A stretch of 57,656 nucleotides of DNA from JBBKXP01 sp038251315 (GTDB taxonomy: Bacteria > Pseudomonadota > Alphaproteobacteria > Rhodobacterales > Rhodobacteraceae), in NCBI GenBank assembly GCA_038251315.1, contig JBBSBK010000009.1, positions 1 through 57,656 on the forward strand. The letters run 5' to 3'. Positions 42,030-49,958 of this stretch are shown here, piece after piece; the stretch's first letter is position 1; every line of letters starts with the position of its first letter. A program made the translations under genes and the position numbers. The notes below the pieces were generated by a model. It was not told where the DNA came from. It made no database searches and saw nothing but the letters and a program-made list of their open reading frames with translations.

Positions 42030-42376
42030 GTCCGCAGGCTGCTGGCGGGGCGTTCAAAGAACGGGCTGAACTGTGGCGCTACTGGCGGATCGGCTGGCAG
42101 GTCGTGCAGCGACGCGACGAGCAGCTCCAGCCGTTTCGCCGCAGCCTCGGCGCGTTCGCTGACCAAAGTCAGGGTGGCGACCGACGGGGTAGCCGATCCT
42201 TGGGCACGCACCAGCGTCCGGGTCAGGTCGTCGACCTGCGCCGACAGGACGGCGACCGCGCCGCCGACGCCCTTTTCCAGATCGGTGAACCGGCGCAACC
42301 GGCGTGACAGCACAAGGCAGTAGAACCCCGCCCCGAGCGATCCGGCGGCCATGAAAATATTCGCGATCGTCTCCAT
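42026..42376 (-). CDS. Small membrane-anchored coiled-coil protein, unknown
   Basis: A 116-residue protein with one N-terminal helix (IFMAAGSLGAGFYCLVLSRRL) and a helical tail (DLEKGVGGAVAVLSAQVDDLTRTLVRAQ...SERAEAAAKRLELLVASL) ending in a proline-rich segment. I recognise no family. It lies between fliL and motE in one operon with overlapping or near-touching ends, so a role at the stator or basal body is likely but unproven. Confidence 0.65.
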   Translation of the reverse strand: METIANIFMAAGSLGAGFYCLVLSRRLRRFTDLEKGVGGAVAVLSAQVDDLTRTLVRAQGSATPSVATLTLVSERAEAAAKRLELLVASLHDLPADPPVAPQFSPFFERPASSLRT

Positions 42377-42389
42377 CGTGTGACCCTTT

Positions 42390-42872
42390 CTAGTTCAGCA
42401 CAAATTCCATGATCAAAAGGTCCTGCACCCGCCCCTCGCCCGCGACGACCTGCACCCGGCGCAGCATCTGGGACCGCAGACGCATCAGGGCGGTCGGGTC
42501 TTCAAGATCAGCGGTTTGAACGGCCCTCAGGTAACCGTTCAGCACATCGACGACGCGGGGTTTGATCGCCTCGACCTCGGCCTGATGGGCCGGAACGACC
42601 TCGAGCTGTGCGGAGAATTTGAGGTAACGGTTGGGCCCGCCGTTCGGCAGTGAAATGACCAGCGGATCAAGGGCGACAAAGGCCAGTTCGGGCAAGGGCG
42701 CAAGTTCATCGGTATGCTCCTCGTCCATCTTGCCATGCGCGCCAAGAAATCCGGTCTTGACGGCCATGAATCCGCCGCCTCCCCCCGCGATCAGCAGAAC
42801 CAGCCCCAGAACCAGCGGTAGTTTCGACTTTTTCCGGGGCACCTTGGCAGGCGGATCGGCGACGGCGGTCAT
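42390..42872 (-). CDS. fliL: Flagellar basal body-associated protein FliL
   Basis: A 160-residue protein: short cytoplasmic basic tail, one membrane helix (LPLVLGLVLLIAGGGGGFMAV), and a periplasmic stomatin-like domain with FVALDPLVISLPNGGPNRYLKFSAQLEV, and the FliL ending EGRVQDLLIMEFVLN. FliL stabilises stators. ATG 42872 is the family start. It heads the minus-strand operon that runs to the FliJ candidate. Confidence 0.92.
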   Translation of the reverse strand: MTAVADPPAKVPRKKSKLPLVLGLVLLIAGGGGGFMAVKTGFLGAHGKMDEEHTDELAPLPELAFVALDPLVISLPNGGPNRYLKFSAQLEVVPAHQAEVEAIKPRVVDVLNGYLRAVQTADLEDPTALMRLRSQMLRRVQVVAGEGRVQDLLIMEFVLN

Positions 42873-42918
42873 ACTGTTTTTCCTTTTGTTCTGCCGGCTC
42901 TCCATAACCGAACAGGAA

Positions 42919-42933
42919 CTAACCGATTGTTAA
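42919..42933. promoter_or_regulatory. CtrA-like box between fliL and fliF
   Basis: On the minus strand TTAA-CAATCGG-TTAG, one mismatch from TTAA-N7-TTAA, in the 124-base divergent gap, 46 bases upstream of fliL and 63 upstream of fliF. One of the better matches in the window. Confidence 0.6.
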
Positions 42934-42996
42934 GGGTGATCCGCCAGACAGGGGTCAGAAACGGGCAGAACGCCCGACGCGCCAGGAGGCGGGATT

Positions 42997-44583
42997 TTGG
43001 ACGGTGTAACCTCGGTCTGGACGGCACTCGATACGCGGCGCAAGGGCATCGTGGCGCTGGCCACGGTGGCGGTGTTCGTCGCTGTCCTGCTGTTATCGCG
43101 CGGCGTCGGGGGCAAGGACATGTCGCTGCTCTATGCCGGATTGGCCGATGCGGCGGCGGGCGACGTGATCGCGGCGCTGGACCAGCGCGGCGTCGGTTAC
43201 GACGTGCGCGGATCGGCGATTTTCGTCGAAACGGCACAACGTGATTCGCTGCGCATGATGCTGGCGGGCGAGGGGCTGCCGGCAAGCACCTCGCAAGGCT
43301 ATGAACTGCTTGACGGCCTGTCAGGGTTCGGAACCACCTCACAAATGTTCGACGCCGCCTATTGGCGTGCGAAAGAGGGGGAACTGGCCCGCACGATTCT
43401 GGCAAGCCCCTATATCCGCGCGGCCCGCGTCCATATTTCGACCCCCAACAACCGTCCTTTCGGGCGTGAACAGCGGCCCACCGCCGCGGTGATCGTTTCG
43501 ACGGCGAACGGCAGCCTGTCGGCTTCGCACGCCAAGGCGCTGCGCTATCTTGTGGCCTCGGCGGTGTCGGGGATGGCGCCTGACGACGTCGCGGTGATTG
43601 ACGGCGAAGGCGGGCTGATGTCCGATACCGGTGATGCCGTCACGCCGGGCGCAGAAAGCCGGGCCGACGCGCTGCGCTTGCAGGCCGAACGGCTGCTCGA
43701 GGCGCGGGTGGGTTATGGCAACGCCGTGGTCGAGGTCACGATTGACACGGTGATGGACAGCGAACAGATCACCGAACGGCGGATCGACCCCGATACGCGG
43801 GTCGCGATCAGCACCGAGGTCGAGGAGCGGGCGAACACCTCGAACGACAGCCGGGCCGGCGATGTGACCGTGGCGTCGAACCTGCCGACCGGCGATGCGG
43901 CAGGAACCGGGGGCAGTTCCGCCAACGAAAACACCGAAAACCGCACTCTGACCAACTACGAGGTATCCGAAACCCAGCGCGCCGTGACCCGTGGGCCCGG
44001 CGCAGTGCGTCGCCTGACAGTCGCCGTGTTGGTCAACGACGCAAGCGGGGTGGATGCGTCGGGGGCAGTTGTGACGACGCCGCGCAGCGACGATGAACTG
44101 GCAGCGCTGCGCGACCTGGTCGCATCGGCCGTCGGTTTCGACGAAGCGCGGGGCGATGTGCTGACCCTGAAATCCATGGCGTTCGAGCCGATCGTGCCGC
44201 TGGGCACCGCCGTCGTGCCGGCGTCGATTGCACCAATCAACCTCATGTCGCTGATCCAGATCGGTGTATTGGCGATGGTGACGTTGCTATTGGGTCTGTT
44301 CGTGGTGCGCCCGATCCTGACGTCCGGGCGGCGCACCGCATTGCCCGCGCCGTTGCTCGCCGTCGCCCCGCCCCCTGTCGGGCTGACGGGAACCGTCGTC
44401 GGGGGTGCATCTGCGGCGGCCGTACGCCCGGCCATCGCACCGCCAGAGGGGCGCGCTGCCGATGTTGCCATTGCGGCCGATCCGGTCGCCCGGCTGCGCA
44501 AGATGATCGCTGAACGCGAGACCGAAACGATCCAGATCCTGCAAAGCTGGATCGAGGACCCGGAAGAGGTGGCGCGGGCATGA
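42997..44583 (+). CDS. fliF: Flagellar MS-ring protein FliF
   Basis: A 528-residue double-pass membrane protein. It has an N-terminal helix (GIVALATVAVFVAVLLLS), ring-building motifs with LLYAGLADAAAGDVIAALDQRGVGYDV, RVHISTPNNRPF and AKALRYLVASAVSGM, a second helix (LIQIGVLAMVTLLLGLFVV at about 420-440), and a cytoplasmic tail that ends TETIQILQSWIEDPEEVARA, the FliG-binding part. The start is TTG at 42997, fixed by AGGAGG at 42984-42989 seven bases before it. The stop overlaps the next start (ATGA). Confidence 0.95.
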   Translation: MDGVTSVWTALDTRRKGIVALATVAVFVAVLLLSRGVGGKDMSLLYAGLADAAAGDVIAALDQRGVGYDVRGSAIFVETAQRDSLRMMLAGEGLPASTSQGYELLDGLSGFGTTSQMFDAAYWRAKEGELARTILASPYIRAARVHISTPNNRPFGREQRPTAAVIVSTANGSLSASHAKALRYLVASAVSGMAPDDVAVIDGEGGLMSDTGDAVTPGAESRADALRLQAERLLEARVGYGNAVVEVTIDTVMDSEQITERRIDPDTRVAISTEVEERANTSNDSRAGDVTVASNLPTGDAAGTGGSSANENTENRTLTNYEVSETQRAVTRGPGAVRRLTVAVLVNDASGVDASGAVVTTPRSDDELAALRDLVASAVGFDEARGDVLTLKSMAFEPIVPLGTAVVPASIAPINLMSLIQIGVLAMVTLLLGLFVVRPILTSGRRTALPAPLLAVAPPPVGLTGTVVGGASAAAVRPAIAPPEGRAADVAIAADPVARLRKMIAERETETIQILQSWIEDPEEVARA

Positions 44584-45146
44584 AAACCGCCAGCCTGACA
44601 TTCGAATGTTTCGATGTCGACATCGCCGATGACACCGCCCCCTCGCCCGACTTTGTCGCCGGTCACGCCGCCGGTCTGACCGAAGCGGCGGCGGCAGCGG
44701 CTCAGCACCAGGACAGGTTGCAGGACGCCGCCGTGCAGGTCCTTTCCGATATGGCGTTTGGCTATGCCGAGGCGCGGCAGCATGTTCTGGCCGGCTTGCG
44801 TCCCCTGTTCACCGCCCTGATCGACCGGCTGGTGCCCGACACGGCTGCAGCGGCGCTGGTGCCACAGGTTGTCGGCATGCTGATGCAGGTCGCCGAAAAC
44901 GAGTCTCGTGGCGCGATCGACATCGCCGTCTGTCCGGCCCATGTCGCCGCGCTCGGCATGGTGGCGCGCACCTGCAGCGCGATCCCGGTGCGGATCGTCG
45001 CCGACCCCGCTCTGGGACCGCTGACCGCGCGTTGGTGTTCGCCCGATGGGGCCACTCTGATTGACCTCGGGCCGGTTCAATCGGCCATCACTTCTGCGCT
45101 CGCGGCGGTTGCCGCGCCACAAGAAAGGACTGCATCACATGGATAA
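44580..45146 (+). CDS. fliH: FliH-like flagellar export protein
   Basis: A 188-residue cytosolic protein. The N-terminal tail and alanine-rich helix (AAGLTEAAAAAAQHQDRLQDAAVQVL) resemble the FliH stalk, followed by a globular C-terminal domain with RPLFTALIDRLVPDTAAAALVPQVV and the beta stretch PVRIVADPALGPLTARWC. FliH binds FliI and FliN. Called mainly by layout and by location between fliF and fliN; overlaps both neighbours by a few bases. Confidence 0.65.
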   Translation: MKTASLTFECFDVDIADDTAPSPDFVAGHAAGLTEAAAAAAQHQDRLQDAAVQVLSDMAFGYAEARQHVLAGLRPLFTALIDRLVPDTAAAALVPQVVGMLMQVAENESRGAIDIAVCPAHVAALGMVARTCSAIPVRIVADPALGPLTARWCSPDGATLIDLGPVQSAITSALAAVAAPQERTASHG

Positions 45147-45420
45147 GGCTCGCGACGGGGTGGACGACCACCCGCTGCGCTCGGTCCCGATCGAGATCAC
45201 GATTTCGGTTGGTCGCGCCCGACCGACAGTGCGTGACCTGCTGTCGCTTGGCGAAAACGCCGTACTGCCACTCGACCGGCGGATCGACGACCCGGTCGAG
45301 CTTTATGTCGGCAACCGCCTCATCGCGCGGGGCGAACTGCAGGAACTGGAAGGCGGCGAACCGGGGCAACTGGCCGTGCGTCTGACCGAAGTGGCGTCCC
45401 TGCCCAGCGATCTGGTCTAG
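45139..45420 (+). CDS. fliN: Flagellar motor switch protein FliN
   Basis: A 93-residue C-ring protein: SVPIEITISVGRARPTVRDLLSLGENAVLPLDRRIDDPVELYVGNRLIARGE, which is the SpoA/FliN core in full. ATG at 45139 lies inside the end of the fliH-like gene. FliN works with FliM and FliG to set rotation; neither is found in this window. Confidence 0.93.
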   Translation: MDKARDGVDDHPLRSVPIEITISVGRARPTVRDLLSLGENAVLPLDRRIDDPVELYVGNRLIARGELQELEGGEPGQLAVRLTEVASLPSDLV

Positions 45421-45423
45421 CCC

Positions 45424-46152
45424 TTGCGACGTTTCCTGCCCCTGTTGGCCGGTCTGCTGCTGTTGGCCGCCGGGCCTGCACTGGCACAAGAGGTGACGCT
45501 GACCCTTGGCGACGACGGGTCGCTGGCGACCCGGTCGGTGCAACTTCTGGTGCTCATCACCGTGCTCAGCATCGTGCCCGGCCTCGCAATCATGATTACC
45601 TGTTTTCCGTTCATCGTCACGGTGCTGGCGATCCTGCGTCAGGCCATCGGGTTGCAACAATCGCCGCCCAACATGCTGATCGTGAGTCTGGCAATGTTCC
45701 TGACCTATTTCGTGATGGAGCCTGTGTTTACGGCCGCCTGGACGGTCGGAATCGACCCGTTGCTGACCGGCACGCTGCCGCTGGACGAGGCGTTTACGCG
45801 AGCGATCGCGCCGTTCCGCACCTTCATGTCAGGCCGGATCGCCCCCGACACGTTCGAGGCATTGGCGAGCCTGCGCCCCGATGTGGACCCGACGATGGCG
45901 ATTCCCGACGCGCCGCTGTCTGTGCTGGTGCCTTCGTTCCTGCTGTCCGAAATCGCACGGGCGTTTCAGGTCGGATTCCTGATCTTTCTGCCATTTCTGG
46001 TGATCGACCTCGTGGTCGCGGCGGTGCTGATGTCGATGGGGATGATGATGGTGCCCCCGGCAATCGTGTCGCTGCCTTTCAAACTGGCCTTCTTCGTGGT
46101 CGCCGACGGTTGGAGCCTGATCGCCGGTTCGCTGGTGCAAAGCTACTTTTGA
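45424..46152 (+). CDS. fliP: Flagellar export gate protein FliP
   Basis: A 242-residue membrane protein with a cleavable signal peptide (residues 1-22, ALAQ) and four helices. Signatures: IMITCFPFIVTVLAILRQAIGLQQSPPNMLIVSLAMFLTYFVM, VLVPSFLLSEIARAFQVGFLIFLPFLVIDLVVA and SLPFKLAFFVVADGW. TTG start three bases after fliN, with no strong ribosome site, so translation probably depends on coupling. Confidence 0.95.
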   Translation: MRRFLPLLAGLLLLAAGPALAQEVTLTLGDDGSLATRSVQLLVLITVLSIVPGLAIMITCFPFIVTVLAILRQAIGLQQSPPNMLIVSLAMFLTYFVMEPVFTAAWTVGIDPLLTGTLPLDEAFTRAIAPFRTFMSGRIAPDTFEALASLRPDVDPTMAIPDAPLSVLVPSFLLSEIARAFQVGFLIFLPFLVIDLVVAAVLMSMGMMMVPPAIVSLPFKLAFFVVADGWSLIAGSLVQSYF

Positions 46153-46380
46153 CAAAGATCCCGTGGGGGTGCGCGGGCGTAGCCGTTGGGTGCAACGGCA
46201 ACGCGCGATCGGATGCTCGTCTTGCCAATCCAACGGTGGCCTTCGGACAATCCGGATCGTGACGTCAACGCCCCGCGCCGCGATGTGCATACCACTGGCG
46301 AGCGTCGGCGTGTCGGAACTGCACTATGTCAAGGCAGCGTTCGGCTGCCATGACCGCAGGGGGTGAGACCCGCCCCCCCC
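46153..46380. other. Convergent gap between fliP and flgI
   Basis: 228 bases without a gene. It holds two hairpins, GCCGTT/AACGGC (46182-46199) and GGCAGC/GCTGCC (46333-46349), neither followed by a T run. They may act as bidirectional pause or rho-dependent elements. No promoter or repeat seen. Confidence 0.45.
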
Positions 46381-47481
46381 TTACTGGACGATGAAATCGG
46401 CGTGCAGTGCCCCGGCGGCCTTGATGCTTTTCAGAATGTCGATCATGTCGCGCGGGCTGACGCCAAGGGCGTTCAAACCCGCGATCACCTCGGACAGGGA
46501 CGCCCCGTCGCGCACCTCTGCCAGACCGATGCCGGGTTCGTCGGTGATGCTGGCATTGCTGCGCGGCACCACCACGGTTTCGCCGGGGGCAAAGGGGTTG
46601 GGTTGCACGACCTGCGGTTCTTCCTGGATGCGCAGGGTCAGATTGCCCTGACTGACCGCGACACGGCTGATCCGCACATCCTCGCCCATCACGATCGTGC
46701 CCGAGCGTTGATCGACGACGACGCGGGCGCGTTGTTCGGGCTCGACCAGGATATTTTCGACGCGGCCCAAAGCATGCGCGGGCGAGGCCATTTGGGTGGC
46801 CCCGATATCAAGCTGCACCGTGCCCGAATCCAGCATCACCGCGACGCCACGGCCGAAATCGTTGTTGATTGCCGCCTCGATCCGCCCCGCGGTCGTGAAA
46901 TCAGGGGTGCGCAGGGCGAGCCGGACGACCGACAGCCCACCGAAATCGAAATCGACCTCGCGTTCGACGGTCGCGCCCGAGGGGATTGTTCCCGCCGTAG
47001 GCACCCCTTGGGTGACGCTGGCTGCATCGCCGGTCGCCGACACCCCACCGGCAATGATCGTGCCTTGGGCGACCGCGTAAATCTCGCCGTCGGCGGCGTT
47101 CAGCGGGGTCATCACGAGGGTGCCGCCCAGCAAACTCTTGGCGTCACCGATGGCCGATACGGTGACGTCGATCGGACTGCCTGCGCGCGCAAAAGGCGGC
47201 AGGCGGGCGGTGACCAGCACCGCGGCGACGTTGCGCGGGCGAAACTGTTCGCCGGTGACGTTGACGCCAAGGCGTTCAAGGATCGACGACATGATCTCTT
47301 CGGTAAAGGGCGAGTTGCGCAAGCCGTCGCCAGTGCCGTTCAGGCCCACGACCAGCCCGTAACCGACCAGATCGTTGGAACGCACGCCGTCGAATTCTAC
47401 CAGATCCTTGATCCGCACGGGGGCAGCGATGGCCGCGTGAACGGACAACAGAATAGCCAGAGCGACAGTCAGAATATTCAA
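46381..47481 (-). CDS. flgI: Flagellar P-ring protein FlgI
   Basis: A 366-residue secreted protein with a signal peptide (1-19). Signatures: IKDLVEFDGVRSNDLVGYGLVVGLNGTGDG, FRPRNVAAVLVTARLPPFARAGSPIDVTVSAIGDAKSLLGGTL, and the C-terminal SLSEVIAGLNALGVSPRDMIDILKSIKAAGALHA. It forms the periplasmic bushing. Last gene of the flgE-flgK-flgL-flgI operon; overlaps flgL by four bases. Confidence 0.97.
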   Translation of the reverse strand: MNILTVALAILLSVHAAIAAPVRIKDLVEFDGVRSNDLVGYGLVVGLNGTGDGLRNSPFTEEIMSSILERLGVNVTGEQFRPRNVAAVLVTARLPPFARAGSPIDVTVSAIGDAKSLLGGTLVMTPLNAADGEIYAVAQGTIIAGGVSATGDAASVTQGVPTAGTIPSGATVEREVDFDFGGLSVVRLALRTPDFTTAGRIEAAINNDFGRGVAVMLDSGTVQLDIGATQMASPAHALGRVENILVEPEQRARVVVDQRSGTIVMGEDVRISRVAVSQGNLTLRIQEEPQVVQPNPFAPGETVVVPRSNASITDEPGIGLAEVRDGASLSEVIAGLNALGVSPRDMIDILKSIKAAGALHADFIVQ

Positions 47482-48488
47482 CGCAGGTAATCCGTCAATG
47501 TCAGGCGCGACAGGCGCGCGGTGAGGGTATAGTGGGTTTCCAGCTGCTGCTGGATCTCTTGCAGCCGGGTCGCCGTGTCAAAGGGATCGGCCGCAGTCAT
47601 CTCGACACGGGTCGTCTGGAGCATGGTGATCTGGGCGGATCGGGCGGCGCCCAACTCTTCCAGCCGGGCCTCGGTGCTGCCAAGTGCGGCGCGCATTCGC
47701 ACCATCCCGTCGGCGGCGGTCATCAACCGGGTACCCGCGTCGCGCAACATGCCAGCCCGTTCGGACTCAGACAGTGTGATGCCGGGGTCGTCGGCAACGG
47801 CAGCAAGCACGGCGGCGGCCAGCAGATCGCGCATCGCCGGGGCGTCGGCGCGGGCGTCGATCCGCAGGGTTTCATCGGGGTCGACGCGCCGGGTCAGTGC
47901 CGGTCCGGAATCACCCAGATAGCCCATCGTGGCGAATCCCTCGGTCGGCGCATCGAACCACACCGCCACCGCTATCTGTACATCGGCCGCCGTCGTCGCG
48001 CCGGCCACCGCAGCGCGGATATTGGCCAGCATCGCCGTCGGATCGGCCAGCGATGCCCGGTCGGTGGTCGCCCCGGCGAACAGCGACTGGTTCCCCGCCT
48101 TGACGTTCAGCGCCCGTACGATGCTGGCAAACCCGTCGCGAGCAGCACCGGCATTTGCCTTAACATCAGTCGCCGGGGTGCCCGTATCGGTCAGGATCAG
48201 TCGGTTCGCCAAGGTGTTGCGCGCGCCGTCGACCTGCGCCAGCGCCGTTTGCATCATCGACAGCGATTGCGCGGTTTCCGTCGCCGCCCGCCCGAATCCG
48301 TCAAGCAGGGCCAGCGTCCGGTCGATCCCGGCCAGCCGGGTCTGATCGCCGCGCAGATGTTTGGCCAGATCGGCAACCTTGCCGCTGGACAATTCCGCCG
48401 TCAGGGTCTGCATCTGCGCCTTGAGCTGGGTATTCTGGCGGCGCGACATGAAAAACTGGCTCATGTCACCAATCGACATCATCGGCAT
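47478..48488 (-). CDS. flgL: Hook-filament junction protein FlgL
   Basis: A 336-residue flagellin-like junction protein. The N-terminal helix MSIGDMSQFFMSRRQNTQLKAQMQTLTAELSSGKV and the C-terminal TRLQEIQQQLETHYTLTARLSRLTLTDYLR match the D0/D1 coiled coil of FlgL. Three bases follow flgK. Divergent enough in the middle that FlgL is called from the ends and from the flgK neighbour. Confidence 0.88.
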   Translation of the reverse strand: MPMMSIGDMSQFFMSRRQNTQLKAQMQTLTAELSSGKVADLAKHLRGDQTRLAGIDRTLALLDGFGRAATETAQSLSMMQTALAQVDGARNTLANRLILTDTGTPATDVKANAGAARDGFASIVRALNVKAGNQSLFAGATTDRASLADPTAMLANIRAAVAGATTAADVQIAVAVWFDAPTEGFATMGYLGDSGPALTRRVDPDETLRIDARADAPAMRDLLAAAVLAAVADDPGITLSESERAGMLRDAGTRLMTAADGMVRMRAALGSTEARLEELGAARSAQITMLQTTRVEMTAADPFDTATRLQEIQQQLETHYTLTARLSRLTLTDYLR

Positions 48489-48491
48489 GGC

Positions 48492-49937
48492 CTAAAGCTC
48501 CATCAGGGTTTGCAGCATCGATTCGACGGTCTGAATCAATTTTGCATTGGCGGCATACGATTGTTCGACCTTCAGCAGCATTTGAAGTTCGTGATCGCTG
48601 TCCACCCCGTCGGCCAGTTCGGCCTGCCGCAGCGTATCCCAGCGGGCGGTGGCAAAGCTGAGTGATTCTTCTGCTGCCAGCCTCGTGCCGCCGATGTCCG
48701 ACATCAGCCGCCCTGCATGCCCTGCCGCCGAAGCCGCGGCGCCGCCGAGCGAGGTTGGCCGCGCCGTCGCCAGCGCGTCGAGCCAGGCGTCGATCTGCGC
48801 CGCGTTGCCGACCGGGCCGGGGACAGTCGCATTGACCCCGTCGCGCAGCCGGAACAGGGCCCCGCCACGCGCCGGATCAATCGCCGCGTTGACCGCGATC
48901 CGGGCCGATAGCCCGGCAGTGTTCAGCGGGTCGAACGCTGCCCCCGCATCGGTCAAAAGGCCGGCATCACCGGGCCCGAGCGTCGGATCGGCCGCCGACT
49001 GGAACCGCTCGATCAGGTCGCGGGCGACTGCATCCAGTCCCTGCTGTGCCGTGACCAGCGACCCGTCGCGCAGATCGAACGCCGCGCTGAGCGATCCGCC
49101 TTTCATGCCGCCGAACCCGTTGCCGGGATCGAGCGCCACCCCGTCCAGCGTCAGCCCGTGCAATCCGCCCGAGGCAAGCGTCATATCCGCCGTCACCGTA
49201 TTGACTGCCTGAAACCCGAATTGTTGCGCCGGGCCGTCGATCAGCATGATCCCGGCGCTGGACATCAGCGCGATCTGTCCGCCGCCCCGGTCCAGTTCGC
49301 GCAAGGGAACGATGGCGGCAATCGTGTCCACTACCGTTTGGCGGGCGTCCAGCAGCGCCGAAGCGTCGCCACCCGTCGCCTGCATCCGGCTGATATCGGC
49401 GTTCAGTTGCTGCACTTGTCGTAAAGACAGGTTCAGGGTTTCGACTTGGGTGGCGATACTGCTGTCCGCCTCGCGTCGCAGGGCCTGAATGCCGTCTGCG
49501 CTTTGGTTGAGGGATTCTGTCACGGCACCGAAACGACTGACCACGGTTTGCAGGCGCACGTCGGACGACGGATCGGCGCCCGCATCGGCCAGCGCGGATT
49601 CGAGCGCCGCGATCTGGGTCGACAAAGCATGCTGATCGCCCACAGCGCCAACCAGCCGTTCCAGCCGTGACAACGTCGTTGCCGTCTGCCCGAACCCGGC
49701 CATGCCTGCGTCGGCCTGCCGGCGGTCGGCCAGTATGCCCCGGTTGACGAACCGGGTGATTCCGTCGATCTGCACCCCGGCGCCGCGCCCACCGACCGAT
49801 GCCGCCGACAGCGTGACCGACCGTCGCCCGTAGCCGTCGGTCGTCGCATTGGCGAGGTTGGAAGCGATTACCTCGGCCATCCGCGACGCGGCGGTCAATC
49901 CGCTGAGCGCGTTCGACATGGCGTGTGAAATGCTCAT
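48492..49937 (-). CDS. flgK: Hook-filament junction protein FlgK
   Basis: A 481-residue junction protein. The N-terminal SISHAMSNALSGLTAASRMAEVIASNLANATTDGYGRRSV carries the FlgK motif, and the C-terminal LQMLLKVEQSYAANAKLIQTVESMLQTLMEL is typical. A GGRGAGVQIDGITRFVNR segment confirms FlgK over FlgG-type proteins. The gene lies 21 bases after flgE. Confidence 0.93.
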   Translation of the reverse strand: MSISHAMSNALSGLTAASRMAEVIASNLANATTDGYGRRSVTLSAASVGGRGAGVQIDGITRFVNRGILADRRQADAGMAGFGQTATTLSRLERLVGAVGDQHALSTQIAALESALADAGADPSSDVRLQTVVSRFGAVTESLNQSADGIQALRREADSSIATQVETLNLSLRQVQQLNADISRMQATGGDASALLDARQTVVDTIAAIVPLRELDRGGGQIALMSSAGIMLIDGPAQQFGFQAVNTVTADMTLASGGLHGLTLDGVALDPGNGFGGMKGGSLSAAFDLRDGSLVTAQQGLDAVARDLIERFQSAADPTLGPGDAGLLTDAGAAFDPLNTAGLSARIAVNAAIDPARGGALFRLRDGVNATVPGPVGNAAQIDAWLDALATARPTSLGGAAASAAGHAGRLMSDIGGTRLAAEESLSFATARWDTLRQAELADGVDSDHELQMLLKVEQSYAANAKLIQTVESMLQTLMEL

Positions 49938-49958
49938 CCTTCAGACCCTTCGACCCCG

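Noticed and set aside
46182..46199. Hairpin after fliP as an intrinsic terminator
   Set aside because: No T run follows the stem on either strand.
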